A DNA stretch of 64,000 nucleotides. Source: Spiroplasma endosymbiont of Panorpa germanica. GTDB lineage: Bacteria; Bacillota_I; Bacilli_A; Mycoplasmatales; Mycoplasmataceae. The DNA lies in NCBI RefSeq assembly GCF_964019765.1, contig NZ_OZ026461.1, positions 744,001 through 808,000 of the forward strand, written 5' to 3'. Of this stretch, positions 49,538-61,818 are shown one piece after another. The notes below the pieces were generated by a model. The model saw only the letters and a list, made by a program, of their open reading frames with translations. It was not told the origin of the DNA and did no database searches. Position 1 is the first letter of the stretch; each line of letters begins with the position of its first letter. The translations under genes were made by a program, and so were the position numbers.

Positions 49538-49566
49538 AAAAGTTCTCAAATTGAGAACTTTTTTAT
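49536..49566. terminator. Terminator between ppa and pdhD
   Basis: AAAAAGTTCTCAA-ATT-GAGAACTTTTTT, with A-run and T-run, serving both convergent genes. Confidence 0.85.
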
Positions 49567-49567
49567 T

Positions 49568-50968
<1,401 letters not shown>

Positions 50969-52252
50969 CTAGTTTATAAATAATGCTAAGGGGTTTTCTA
51001 ATAATTGGGCAATTTGAGTTAAAAATCTTCCTCCATCTGCACCATCAATTATTCTGTGATCAACTGTTAAAGATAGCGGTAACATATATTTGGTTACAAT
51101 CTCTTTTTCACTATTAAATCCTAGTTGTTCAATAATAGTTCCAACACCCAAAATAGCTGCTTCGGGGTGGTTTATAATTGGTGTGGCAAACTCAACTCCA
51201 GCTGAACCAAAGTTTGAAACTGTAAAGGTTCCTCCTTTAATATCGCTTGGGGTTAAATTATTATTTTTAGCTTTATTAGCTAAATCTCTGATTTCATTTG
51301 ATATTTGATTAATGGTTTTAAAATTAGCATTTTTAACAACAGGAACAACTAATCCACGAGGAGTGTCAACAGCAATTCCGATGTTATAAAATTTCTTAAT
51401 CAACAGGTCATCGCCATCAAGACTGACATTAATATTTTCAATTTGTTGCAAAGTAATGGTTACAGCTTTTACTATAATTGGTAGATATGTCACCTTAAAT
51501 GTTTCTCCAATTTTTGAATTTTTTAATTCAGCACGAAGTTCGACAATTTTTGAAATATCCACAGTTTTAGTTAAAGTAACTGCAGGGATAACGGTGTGTG
51601 ATTGACTCATCGCTTTTGAAATGGCTTTTCTCATTCCTGTTAATGGTTGGCGAATTACTTCTTCTGTTAAATCTAATTTAAATTCTGAAATTTTATTAAC
51701 AGCTTCTTGTGTTGGTTGAACCGCTGGTGAATCAACAACAGCTCCGCTTTTTAAAACGTCTTCAACTAAAATTCTATTGTAAGGACCGGTTCCCTTAATT
51801 TTACTTAAATCAATGTTGTTACTTGCAGCAATCTTTCTTGCCAATGGGGTTGAACGATAATCATCATTTGTGGTACTTTTCTCAACTTTTTCTAAAGTTC
51901 TAGGTTTGATCAATTCATTTGAAATGGGAACAGCCCCCACAACACTAGCCCCTTCTTCAACTTTTTCAGTTTTCTCAGCTTTTTTAGCTGGTTCTTGGGG
52001 TTTTGGTGAAGCCTGTCCACCTTCATCAATTTCAATTACCACATCACCAACTTTAATTAACTGTCCTTCTTTAATATTCACAGCAGATATAATACCATTT
52101 ACTGGTGCTGGAATTTCTGCGGTGACTTTATCAGTTTCAACAGTGAATAACTCATCACCCTCTTCAACTTTATCTCCAACTTTAAAATTAACTTTGAAAA
52201 CTGTCCCTTCTGTTAATCCCTCTCCAATATCGGCAAATTTTACTTTAAACAT
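50969..52252 (-). CDS. pdhC: Dihydrolipoamide acetyltransferase (E2), active type
   Basis: 427 residues: one lipoyl domain (about 1-80, lipoyl-Lys42 in ETDK), a Pro/Ala/Lys linker, an E1/E3-binding domain (STPLARKIAASNNIDLSKIK) and the catalytic core with SLTVDHRIIDGADGGRFL, intact DHRxxDG. It transfers acetyl to CoA and forms the complex core. It contrasts with the inactivated E2-like protein at 22790. Between pdhB and pdhD, close spacing. Confidence 0.96.
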   Translation of the reverse strand: MFKVKFADIGEGLTEGTVFKVNFKVGDKVEEGDELFTVETDKVTAEIPAPVNGIISAVNIKEGQLIKVGDVVIEIDEGGQASPKPQEPAKKAEKTEKVEEGASVVGAVPISNELIKPRTLEKVEKSTTNDDYRSTPLARKIAASNNIDLSKIKGTGPYNRILVEDVLKSGAVVDSPAVQPTQEAVNKISEFKLDLTEEVIRQPLTGMRKAISKAMSQSHTVIPAVTLTKTVDISKIVELRAELKNSKIGETFKVTYLPIIVKAVTITLQQIENINVSLDGDDLLIKKFYNIGIAVDTPRGLVVPVVKNANFKTINQISNEIRDLANKAKNNNLTPSDIKGGTFTVSNFGSAGVEFATPIINHPEAAILGVGTIIEQLGFNSEKEIVTKYMLPLSLTVDHRIIDGADGGRFLTQIAQLLENPLALFIN

Positions 52253-52268
52253 ATTTATTCCTCTTCTA

Positions 52269-53258
52269 TTAAAATCTAAATTCTATTATTTTTCTAATTT
52301 TATCAACAATCTTATTAGTGTCTGGTTGATGGAAGTACTCTGCAGCATCAAACGGAATCATAATATCATATCCTGTAACTCTTTCACAAGGAGCTTTTAA
52401 ATACTCAAAACATTCATTTTGAACACTGGCAATGATTTCTGATGATACTGAAAATGATTTAACAGCTTCATGAACAACCAATAGTCTTCCAGTTTTCTTA
52501 ACAGATTCAACAATGGTTTTTTTATCTCATGGTTGAATAGTTCTTAAATCAATTAATTCGATTGTAGCGTTAGGATTTTCCGCTTTATAAGCTTCAACAG
52601 CTTTTTCACAGTCAACCACTTGAGCTCCATAAGTAACGATTGTTAAGTCATCTCCCTCTTGAATTTTATAAGCTTCTCCTAATGGTAAAGTGTAATATTC
52701 TTCTGGGATTTCTTGTTTAAATGCTCGATAAATTTTAGTTGGTTCCAAAAAGATTACCGGATCATTTGATTCAATGGCTGCTAGTAGCAATCCTTTAGTG
52801 TCAAAGGGGGTTGATGGGATTACAACAGTTAGACCTGGACAATGAGCAAACATTGCTTCAACTGCTTCAGAGTGATGTTCCAAGGCTCTAATTCCTCCAC
52901 CCATTGGCATACGAATTACCATTGGACAAGTTCAGCGTCCTCTTGTACGATTTCTAAAACGAGCTACGTGGGTAAAAATATTTTGCAATGCTGGATAAGA
53001 GAAACCTTCAAATTGCATTTCCACAATTGGTCTCATTCCAGCAACACTCATTCCAATTGCTTGTCCTGCTAAGGTAGCTTCTGCAATTGGGGCATCAAAT
53101 ACTCTTGATTCACCAAATTTTTGTTGTAAACCAACGGTTGCTCTAAAGACACCACCTTCAAAACCGGCATCTTCTCCGTAAATTACTATATTACTATGTT
53201 TTTCCATAGCTATTTCTAAAGCATGGTTTAATGCTTGAATATTATTGAATGCTGGCAT
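52269..53258 (-). CDS. pdhB: Pyruvate dehydrogenase E1 beta
   Basis: 329 residues. NHALEIAMEKHSNIVIYGED, GVFRATVGLQQKFGESRVFD, and EAVEAMFAHCPGLTVVIPST are conserved, with VHEAVKSFSVSSEIIA near the C terminus. Part of the thiamine-diphosphate heterotetramer with PdhA. The ATG shares one base with the pdhA TAA stop (TAATG), giving translational coupling. Confidence 0.95.
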
Positions 53259-54367
53259 TAGTGTCCACCTCTTTCATAACCGTGTTTATCAAAATGCTCT
53301 TTTGCTTCTTGATATTGTTCTTCTAATAGGTCTGGCATTTTCTCATAGTTATATTTGAAAATGTCAATTAATTCTACTTTGTTGTTTTCAACAACTCATT
53401 TAAATTCTGCTTTGATAAATTCCTCTTGTTCTTTATCTAGTTGAGCTTGTTTTTCATCATCTCATAGTTTTTTACTTTCCAAGTATTTTTTAGTTCTAAT
53501 TAAAGGATCTCTAGTTAAGGCAGATTGAAATTCATCTTCGGGACGATAAACTTTTGGATCATCAGATGAAGAGTGAGCTCCAAGACGATAAGTTACAAAC
53601 TCAATCAAACTTGGTCCTTTACCCTCACGAGCTAAGGCAATTGCTTCTTGAACAACAGCGTAAACAGCAAATAAATCATTTCCATCCACAATAATGTTTC
53701 TCATTCCTACAGATATACCTTTAATGGCAAAGTTAATTGCTTTAGTAGCTTTTACTCTAGGAGTTGAAATGGCTCATTGGTTATTTTCAACCATAAAAAT
53801 ACAAGGTACTTCGTGAAGTTTTGCAAAGTTCATAGCTTCGTAAAATTCACCCTCACTACTTCCCCCATCTCCTGTTGTAGTTAAAACTACGTTTTTAGTT
53901 TTTTTATACTTTTCTGCAAACGCAATTCCTGAGGCATGTGAATATTGAGTAGCAATAGGAATATTTACTGGTAAAACATTGATTCCTTCTGGAGTTACAT
54001 TTCCCATTTCATTTCCCGATCAATACAACATTATATTTCTCATTGGAATTCCAGCAGTTAATCATGCGGCGTTATTTCTATAGGCGCCAACGAATCAGTC
54101 TTGACCCTTATTAACTTGCATAGCGTAACCAACTTCGGCAGCCTCTTGTCCTGTCGAACTTAGAAAAGACAGCATTTTTCCAAGTCTCTGCATTTTGTTT
54201 TGATAATTATCTTGATTTCTAGATAGGTTCATAATTTTGTAAGCTTCTAGAACTTTTTCATCTGTTAGTTCTTTTGGTCGTAAACTTTCATTAATTATTT
54301 TTCCATCAATATCTAGAATTTCAACGCGCTGATTTTTGGCTGAATCATATTTTTCAAAAAATTTCAT
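53258..54367 (-). CDS. pdhA: Pyruvate dehydrogenase E1 alpha
   Basis: 369 residues. Thiamine-diphosphate motif GDGGSSEGEFYEAMNFAKLH to VENNQWA, phosphorylation-loop-like YRLGAHSSSDDPKVYR, and early RLGKMLSFLSSTGQEAAEVG. TGA-Trp in DWFVGAYRN and NQWAIST. The ATG at 54367 has GGAG 7 bases upstream. An in-frame extension up to 54571 exists but is low-complexity Asn/Lys and has no ribosome site, so it is not used here. Overlaps pdhB by one base. Confidence 0.95.
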
Positions 54368-54542
54368 TTTTTTCTCCTTCATTACACTGATTTTTTCAGT
54401 AATATTTTCTTCTCTAGTGGTAATCAAAACCTTGGCGTTATTTATTAGATTGTTGTTTTGTTTCTGATTATTTGGTTGTTTTTCGTTATTTGATTTATTT
54501 TTACCTTTTTTAACCCTAAGAGTTTTATCCTTAGTGTAGAAA

Positions 54543-55526
54543 TTAGTTAAATAGCAATTCGATAATTTCATTTACTGTAAAATTCTCCCCAAAAACATCA
54601 ACAACTAATTCGTCAGTTATTATCGGTTTGATTACATCCACTTTATAATTTACATTAATTAATAAATCTTCAATTTTTTTAGTTCCTGAGTTTCCCAGAA
54701 AGTCACCATAGAATTTTGCCCGAATAATCTTGTCATCTTTAATATTTAAGTTTACCTCAATTAAGCCTTTGGACTCAAAGTAGGCTTTTTTTGTATAATC
54801 AAATTCTTCTTTTTCTTGAAAATTTCAATTATCTGTTATAAATTTATTTTCTCTCAAGTCATTGATACGGTTTAATTCTGCTTCACTAAATTTGATTTCT
54901 TCAAAACTTTTGGATATCTCCTCAATTAACATTTCTTTGAAATCTGCTAAACTAAGCTGAAACGGTAAAAAATCTTTAATATTAGCAACTCTTGATGGCA
55001 CTGATTGAACCTTTTTGGATTTAATCTTTAGTTCATCCACATTTAAATACTTACCAATTAATTCCAAATTCATATCAAAAATAAGGGTTCCATGATGTAG
55101 TAACCGATTTTTATAGCGGCATTGGGCATTACCTGAAACTTTTTTGCCTTCCACTACAATATCGTTTTTGCCAGAAAATTTAGCATTTACATTGAGTTTA
55201 TTTAGAACTTCAATTACTGGTTCTAAAATTTTTTCATAAGTTTTTGGTGAGTCATCATCAACATTAAGGATAAATGAAAAGTTCAAATTTCCTAAATTGT
55301 GGTAAACCGCTCCACCCCCAGAAATACGACGAATAATATTAACTTTATCATTAAAACAATTTAATTGGTTAATTTCTTGATAAGTATTTTGATTTCTTCC
55401 AACTACAATGGTGTTGTCATTTTGCCATAAAATAAAGATAACATCTTTGGTATCTCGTTCTAAAAGTGTTGATTCAACTGCTAAATTGTAGTAAGGGTCT
55501 ACTGATTTGTTGTTTAAAAAATGCAT
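54543..55526 (-). CDS. lplA: Lipoate-protein ligase
   Basis: 327 residues. Attaches scavenged lipoate to lipoyl domains via lipoyl-AMP. RRISGGGAVYHNLGNLNFSF is the RRxSGGG signature; KKVSGNAQCRYKNRLLHHGTL has the catalytic Lys. A C-terminal accessory domain of about 90 residues follows a TGA-Trp. First gene of the lplA-pdhABCD run; 175 bases separate it from pdhA. The lipoate acceptors in view are PdhC and the E2-like protein. Confidence 0.93.
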
Positions 55527-55549
55527 TTATTAACTCCTCTCTTTCAAAA

Positions 55550-55569
55550 ATTATACTACCATTATGGTA
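55550..55569 (-). promoter_or_regulatory. -10 and adjacent palindrome upstream of lplA-pdh
   Basis: Minus-strand TATAAT (55550-55555), one base from the perfect palindrome TACCAT-T-ATGGTA (55557-55569), which would lie in the -10/-35 spacer. Its position suits a repressor site. Confidence 0.45.
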
Positions 55570-55613
55570 AAAAAATGATAATAATTTCTAATTTAAATAA
55601 TATTATACGGAGA

Positions 55614-55641
55614 TTATTATAATAAAGTGTTATTATAATAA
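55614..55641 (+). promoter_or_regulatory. Twin palindromes upstream of nox
   Basis: The 12-base palindrome TTATTATAATAA occurs twice (55614-55625 and 55630-55641), centres 16 bases apart; each contains a TATAAT-like core. The second ends 27 bases before the nox ATG. May be -10 boxes, an operator pair, or AT-rich chance. Confidence 0.4.
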
Positions 55642-55668
55642 TGTCAGTAGACAAAAGGAGACTTTCAA

Positions 55669-57027
55669 ATGAAAACTATTATTATCGGTACTAATCATAC
55701 CGGAACAACAGCAGCTAGAACGCTTAGAAGAACCAATAAAACTATGGAGATAGTTACTTATGATAAAAATGATAATATTTCATTTTTAGGTTGTGGTATC
55801 GCTTTATGAGTAAAAGGCGATGTAAAAGATGAAAAAGAATTATTTTATGCCTCACCTGAAATATTGGAGCAAGAAAATATCAAAGTAAAAATGCGTCATG
55901 AAATGATTGAATTAAATGAAGCTAAAAAAACTGTTCGTATTAAAAACTTAGAGACAGGAGAAATATTTGATGATAATTACGATAAACTAATCATCGCAAA
56001 TGGTAGTTGACCAATAATCCCTCCAATCGAGGGTATTAACTTAGAAGGAATTAATGTTGTTAAAATATTCCAACATGGACAAAAAATCTATGAAGCTAAT
56101 CAAAATAAAAATATTAAAAAAATTGCCGTAATTGGAGCTGGTTATATTGGGATCGAACTTGTAGATGCTTTTGCCGCAAACGGTAAAGATGTAATATTAA
56201 TTGATGTGGCCGACAGAATTATGCCAAGATATTATGACCACCAATTTACAGATCTAGTAGAAGCTGATATGAAAAAAACTGGGGTTACCCTGAAATTAAA
56301 TGAAGGGGTAAAAAAATTCAATGGAAAAGATGGTAAAGTAACTGAAGTTGTGACCGACAAGGGAACTTATCAAGTTGATATGGTAATTTGAGCCGTTGGA
56401 TTTAAACCTCAAACCGAAATGTTCAAAGGTAAGCTTGATTTAGCAGCAAATGGGGCAATTATTACAAACGAATTTATGCAAACTTCAAATAAAGACATTT
56501 ATGCAATTGGTGATTGTGTAGAGGTGTTGAATTATGCTTCTGGTAAAAAATCTTACTTGGCCTTGGCCACTACAGCTGTGAGAACCGGAATTATTGCAGC
56601 CTTAAACATTACAAATGGGAATAAATTACCTTCAAGTGGTTTTGCAGGGGCAAACGGAATATCAGTTTTTGGATGAAATTTAGCAGGAGTCGGAATGAGC
56701 GAAACTGCTTGTAAAGCCGATAAGGTTGAATATGATTCGATAATGTTTACAGATAATGACAGACCCGAATTCATGGAAACATATAACCAAGTTTGAATCA
56801 AAATAATTTGAGAGAAAAAATCTCGCCGAATTATTGGAGCTCAAATCGGTTCTCTAGCCAACCACACCGAAGTTATGTACATGTTTTCCTTAGCAATTCA
56901 AAAAGGATTAACAATTGACGAACTTCCTTTAGTTGACATCTTCTTTTTACCTCACTTCAATAAGCCTTATAATTTTATAACTCTAGCTGGTCTTGAAGTT
57001 TTAGGTCTAAATTATTTTAAAAAATAA
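55669..57027 (+). CDS. nox: NADH oxidase (water-forming type)
   Basis: 452 residues. FAD domain KTIIIGTNHTGTTAARTL with conserved His10, redox Cys42 in SFLGCGIALW, NADH motif AVIGAGYIGIELVDAFAANG and the second FAD motif DIYAIGDCVEVLNYASG. The single active Cys42 is typical of oxidases that reduce oxygen to water, matching a cell without respiratory chain. Several TGA-Trp codons. AAAGGAG precedes the ATG. Divergent from lplA-pdhABCD, whose NADH it would reoxidise. Confidence 0.92.
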
Positions 57028-57064
57028 TATTTTAATTAGAAATTATTAAATGCTATCAGATTTT

Positions 57065-57126
57065 AAAAACATCTATTAATAAGGCTTTGGTTGAGATATA
57101 CCAGAAATCCTATTATAGATGTTTTT
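57065..57126 (+). terminator. Probable terminator after nox
   Basis: AAAAACATCTA pairs with TAGATGTTTTT around a 40-base loop that has its own short GGT/ACC stem; T5 ends the right arm. Confidence 0.55.
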
Positions 57127-57175
57127 AATTGTCTAAAATGGCAATATTTTAAACTAACTACCTTATTTTTAATAA

Positions 57176-57202
57176 ATAAAAAACCGTGTGGTAAGCACGG
57201 TT
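57176..57202 (-). terminator. Terminator after the lipoprotein pseudogene
   Basis: AACCGTG-CTTACCA-CACGGTT followed by T6 on the minus strand. Confidence 0.8.
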
Positions 57203-57210
57203 AGAATCTT

Positions 57211-58174
57211 ATGTTTAACATTGATTTATTTTTTTTAATTTGTTTATTATTGGATTTGACATTCCCGAATCTTGTTCTATTGCATCATCTAAAATTTTTG
57301 CTTTATCAAATCTTGAAACAGATGGTTTTAATCGATCACCTGTCTAATCATTTCCAAAATTTCTTAAAACTTTTTCTTTATACTCTGCATCACCCACCAA
57401 AGCTTCGCTAAGCGCAGTTGCTCTTTCATCAAATTCCCCAATTTTAGCAACACTATCCTAACGTTCTGCATCAATTGCCAATCCATTTTATGAAATTTTT
57501 TCAGAACCTGTTCATTTGATTTCGTTAATATAAGAGTTCTTGATATTCAGGTATCCAATATATTTTTTAAAATCATCTCAATAGATTTAGCCTACTCCAA
57601 AGTTGTTCTGTCAATTAAGACATTTACATTTGCAGTTGTAGAAATTCTCTATTATGTGCTTTGCCATTTTCTTTTCTTATAATAAACTAGGCTAGTGAAC
57701 CCAATTGCTAAAGTAATATTTTTTTCTTTTGGGACGGCGTCAATTGATTCAACTTGGATTCCATCTCTTAGCGGGTTACTTGAATCTAAGACAATTCCAT
57801 TATAATTAATATTTGTGGTCACTTCTTGAACTATACTAGAAGCTATTTTTTCACCGGAAATATTTTCGTAAATAGGAGTTGAAACCTTTTTAAAAACATT
57901 GCTATTTCTATCTTTTAAATCCTCGCCATGATTTTCAAAAACCTTTATTGTTAAATATAAAGGATGAACAGCAGCATCTTCAGAAACTCATTCATATTGT
58001 TTAAATGATTCTGCAATGGCTGTTTGAAAAATAGCTGTTACTTCTGCTATAAATTCATTAACAACTTGATGATCGAAATCTAGTTTAGCCTCTTTTTTAG
58101 CACAACAAACTACCCCTCAAAGGAGATGAAATCACAGTTGAAGATACTCCAAGAATTGTTAATAATTTTTTCAT
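57211..58174 (-). pseudogene. Decayed lipoprotein gene, paralogue of the gene at 58244
   Basis: An ATG at 58174 with GGGAGA upstream begins KKLLTILGVSSTVISSPL, like the signal peptide of the intact neighbour. A frameshift then occurs at the would-be lipobox. After it the reading continues in homologous frame (DLKDRNSNVFKKVSTPIYEN; VQEVTTNINYNGIVLDSSNP) and loses frame again near the YYK segment. Later pieces in other frames (TGDRLKPSV-like) match the middle of the intact protein, with internal TAG/TAA codons, and the 3' ~190 codons are missing. So it has several disabling changes plus a 3' deletion. Confidence 0.85.
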
Positions 58175-58194
58175 AAAGTCTCCCACTTGTATAA

Positions 58195-58231
58195 TTTCAA
58201 AACCCCTTAGATAATCTAAGGGGTTTTGAAA
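58195..58231. terminator. Long hairpin after the lipoprotein gene
   Basis: TTTCAAAACCCCTTAGAT-A-ATCTAAGGGGTTTTGAAA, near-perfect 17-18 bp stem between the intact gene and the pseudogene. Confidence 0.8.
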
Positions 58232-58243
58232 TAAATTTTTAAT

Positions 58244-60049
58244 TTAATTATAGTAGTTGAACATTGATTTGGTTATTCTTATTTCTTTATTTGTTTTCTT
58301 TCTCTTTTTTCTGATAAAGGTTTGTTGTCTACCTGGATGCTGATCAAAAAAGAAAGTAACAGTTTTTCGGGTCAAATCTCCGTATGAAAAGAAGTAAGTT
58401 TTTAAAGTTACATGATTGCTTTCGGTGAAGTAATCGTTGAAAAAATGAACTCTATAAATTTGAGATGTTTCTCGAGAATAATAACTTTGAACATATTTTG
58501 GTAAATCACCAGTCTCGTCGCTTTCAAATGCTGATTTCAAGCTTAATTTCTCCGCAATTAGATCCGCTTCCCTATTGTTAAATAATTTATTACATTTATC
58601 TTGAGTAAACGAGATAGGTGACGAGTATCCTAAGTCTCAATTAGGATCTATTTTTTCATCGAAGCGAAAGCGATATGGTTGGTTCCAATAATCACTTAGA
58701 ACTGTTTGTCCCTTTAAATTAAATAATTTTTGTTGGTATAAAAATGAGTAATAAATAAAATTCTCGTATAATTCTTTACTTGATTTTTTAGTTGTTTTTT
58801 GTCTGATAAATATGGTTGAATCAGGAAATTCGTAGATTCCCCCTTCTAATTTAAATTTTATTCCACTAATTTGATAACAATAGGCCGCAATTGTTCTTTG
58901 ATCTTCGCCACCCACAGTATCAATGGCAAAGGCTGAATTATTTGATGAAATTAAAGATTGCAGCACAAGACTATCATTAATATTGTTTTTTAAGTTGAAT
59001 TGATTTATTGATTTAGAAATGTCCATATTTTTGTCAATAATGGCATTATCAAGCTCGGCTTCTTCCTCTGATTTAGTTACTAATGGTTTCAACCAATCCC
59101 CAGTTTGATCATTATAAAGATTTCTTAAAACATTATCTTCAGAAGTTTCATTACCTGTTAAAGCTTGATTTAAGGCTTCGACTCTTTCATTAAGACTTCC
59201 GATTTTAACTTGGCTTACATACCGACCTGCATCAATTGAAGAAGCTGAATCAATTTTTTTCTCAAAATCAAATCAACTAATTTCTTGAATATCGGGGTTA
59301 ACACTGAGACCCTCAATTCTTGTTTTAATTTGATTTTTCAAACCGCTATCTTTTCAAATTTGTTCTGTTACTTGAGATAAATCACCTTTATCACTTTCAA
59401 TAAAATATTCATTAGCCATTTTTTCATTAACTAATTTAGTAAAGCTATTAGTAATTTCTTTAGCTTTTTCTGCAGTAGTTTTACTCCTAAAGACATTAAT
59501 TGTTGTTTGAGTTGAAAGAGGTTGGTTAGTTTTCTCACCGCTAAATTCTTTGTAGTAAATTAACGTTTTAATTCCAACAACAATTTTTAAATTTTTATCA
59601 TTTTGAGTTACTTTAATACTATCTATTTGAATTCCATCTTTTAAGGGAGTTCCTGTATCAAGTAGTACTGGATTAAAGTTAATGTTAGTCGAAACTTCTC
59701 TAACAAGATTGGCATTAATTTGCTCATTTGGTATAATTTGGTAAATACCTGCTGATACTTTTTTATAAAAATCGCTGTTTGTATCTTTCATGTCCTCTTC
59801 GTGATCAATAAAATCTTGAATTGATAATCCTAAGGGTTTAAGATAATCTTCCTCTGATATTAAAGCATAAGGCTTAAATGCCTCTATAATGCCAGTATCA
59901 AAAATAACAGTTGTCTCAGAAATAAACTGATTTAGTGCTTGTTGATAATCATATTCTCTTTTAAGTTGTTTTTTTTCACAACCCACAACACTTAGTGGTG
60001 AAACAACAACAAGCGAAGCTGTTCCAAGAATTCCCAATAATTTTTTCAT
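58244..60049 (-). CDS. Large surface lipoprotein
   Basis: 601 residues. Signal peptide MKKLLGILGTASLVVVSPLS with lipobox VVGC (Cys24), so the mature protein should be lipid-anchored outside. The rest is hydrophilic with Asn/Lys/Glu bias and no recognised domain. Three TGA codons join the frame. It is closely related to the pseudogene at 57211 (shared FYKKVS/FKKVS, REVSTNINFNPVLLDTGTPL, KDGIQ). It is a single-gene unit ending in a strong hairpin. Surface lipoproteins of this kind often vary among strains. Confidence 0.85.
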
Positions 60050-60143
60050 AATTTCTCCCTTTATTTATAACATATTAATATTATATTAAAAACACACATT
60101 TTTCAAGAGCCAGAGCTTTGAAAAATGTGTGTGAGAATATCTT

Positions 60144-60944
60144 TTAAAATATCGCAAAAGGTCCGAAATATTTCATAAATTCAACATTTTTGGTAATTCT
60201 AAAAGTTGGGATTAATAAATAAGGAATTGATCGTGAATAAACTCTAGCTGCTAGATAATCACTTTTATAACCCGTCATTTGATCTTTTACGAAAATTGAA
60301 ACTTCCATTTCATAGTAATCTTCTAGGCTAATTTTTAAATTCTGAGCCATCAGAAATAGGATAACTATTCCTATAAAAGCAGATATGGAAGTTAATGAAA
60401 GGACCGGCACCCTGTATAAAAAAAGTAGAAAACTATTTTGCAAAATTATTTCCTCAAAATTTATTTTTGCAAGAATATATAAAGCGAAAGAAAAAAACAT
60501 GAATAAGTAATAGATTACTCTAAAATAGATTGGAATTATTACCACAACTCTGCGGTAATTCATTATGTTAGTATTCCTATTATAAATCTTTGATGCTATT
60601 CATATTTGTCCTAAAATATAATCAATTTCATAACCCACTGAGTTGAAAGTAACAATCGGAATTAAAATTAATTTCTTCTTACGTTTTAAATTACAAAAAG
60701 TTTTAACATAGGGAACATCCCTTTCATAAATAATTTTCAAATCAGTGCAATTGGTATAAAACTGAAATTTTTGAATCATCTCTTCAATCTTGGCACTTGA
60801 AATATTTATATCAGCTGACTTGATTAAGGGAACTTCAGTTCTTGAATAATAAAGTGAGAAATATAATCGAATACTTAATAAAAATACAATTGTTGATAAC
60901 AAAGCAACTATCAAAATTAAATTCATACTATTTAAGTTATTCAT
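60144..60944 (-). CDS. Multi-pass membrane protein, possible degenerate YugP-type peptidase
   Basis: 266 residues as one frame when a TGA is Trp. Four membrane segments: about 8-28 (LILIVALLSTIVFLLSIRLY), 130-150, 155-175 and 190-215. The order of segments and the tail YKSDYLAARVYSRSIPYLLI recall zinc peptidases of the YugP family (C-terminal DYxAA), but the HExxH zinc site is not there; the equivalent place reads DYILGQIWIA. So it is either an inactive relative or a look-alike. GGGAGA precedes the ATG. It ends a transcript after yebC. Confidence 0.55.
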
Positions 60945-60975
60945 TTTGAATTCTCCCTTCTAAAGAAAGAAATAT

Positions 60976-61689
60976 CTATGCGGCATTGTGATAGACATCT
61001 TGAACATCTTCTAATTCGTTCAGTCTATCAATTAATTTCTCAAAATTTTTCTTTTTCTCTTCATCATTAATTACTACTTCATCATTTGCTAACATTGTGG
61101 TTTCTGCCACTTTATATTCGCTTACCCCTATTTTGTCAAGGCATTGGCGAACCTGGTTAAATCCAGCAAAAGTAGCATAAACAAAAGTTAAGTCACCTTG
61201 CTTAACAACATCATTGACTGGTGCTTCAAATTCCATCATAGCTTCTAAAACAGCTTCTACATCAAAACCTTCAAAAGCAAAAACACTAGCTGATTGGAAT
61301 AAATGGGAAACTGATCCTGAAACCCCAATTTTACCATCATTTTTTTTGAATACGTCCTTTATTTCTGCAATTGCACGATTGACATTTGAAGTCAGAGAGT
61401 CAACAATTATAGCAACATTACCCGGTCCATAACCTTCATAACGATTAGAAATAAATGATTCACTATCAGAACCAGCGGCCTTTTTTAAAGCCCTCTCAAT
61501 TGTATCTGTTGGGACTTGTTTTGACTTCGCTTTATCAATTGCACTTCGTAAAGCCAAGTTGGCATTAGGGTCAACTCCTCCTTGTTTGGCTGCCATATAA
61601 ATTTCTTTAGCTGCTCTTCCATAAATCGCAGACTTCATAGCTGCGGTTTTTGCCATATCAGCTTTTCTAACTTCATGTGCTCTTCCCAT
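60976..61689 (-). CDS. YebC/PmpR-family protein
   Basis: 237 residues, the usual length. MGRAHEVRKADMAKTAAMKS and DPNANLALRSAIDKAKSKQV start the family; NRYEGYGPGNVAIIVDSLTS and GKIGVSGSVSHLFQ are in the middle. Members act as regulators or help ribosomes at proline stretches; which applies here is unknown. Followed by the membrane protein after 31 bases. Confidence 0.92.
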   Translation of the reverse strand: MGRAHEVRKADMAKTAAMKSAIYGRAAKEIYMAAKQGGVDPNANLALRSAIDKAKSKQVPTDTIERALKKAAGSDSESFISNRYEGYGPGNVAIIVDSLTSNVNRAIAEIKDVFKKNDGKIGVSGSVSHLFQSASVFAFEGFDVEAVLEAMMEFEAPVNDVVKQGDLTFVYATFAGFNQVRQCLDKIGVSEYKVAETTMLANDEVVINDEEKKKNFEKLIDRLNELEDVQDVYHNAA

Positions 61690-61765
61690 TAATAAATCCT
61701 ACTTTCTTTGACTATTAATTTATTATATAATATTTTTTAAAACAGAGAAAAATTATTTGAAACTA

Positions 61766-61805
61766 AATAAAAAACCCAAACTAATAAACTAATTAGTTTG
61801 GGTTT
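61766..61805. terminator. Terminator after the deoxynucleoside kinase gene
   Basis: AAACCCAAACTAAT pairs with ATTAGTTTGGGTTT (14 bp) around a 6-base loop; A-run on the left gives T5 on the minus strand. Confidence 0.85.
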
Positions 61806-61818
61806 AATTTCTTGAATA

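Noticed and set aside
54368-54571. N-terminal extension of pdhA by 68 codons
   Set aside because: Asn/Lys low complexity, no ribosome site at its ATG, and it overlaps lplA; the ATG at 54367 has GGAG and matches the family start.
57130-57143. 14-base match to the sequence next to tRNA-Trp (18874-18887), a possible tRNA remnant
   Set aside because: The match stops after 14 AT-rich bases and no tRNA arms follow; chance is likely.
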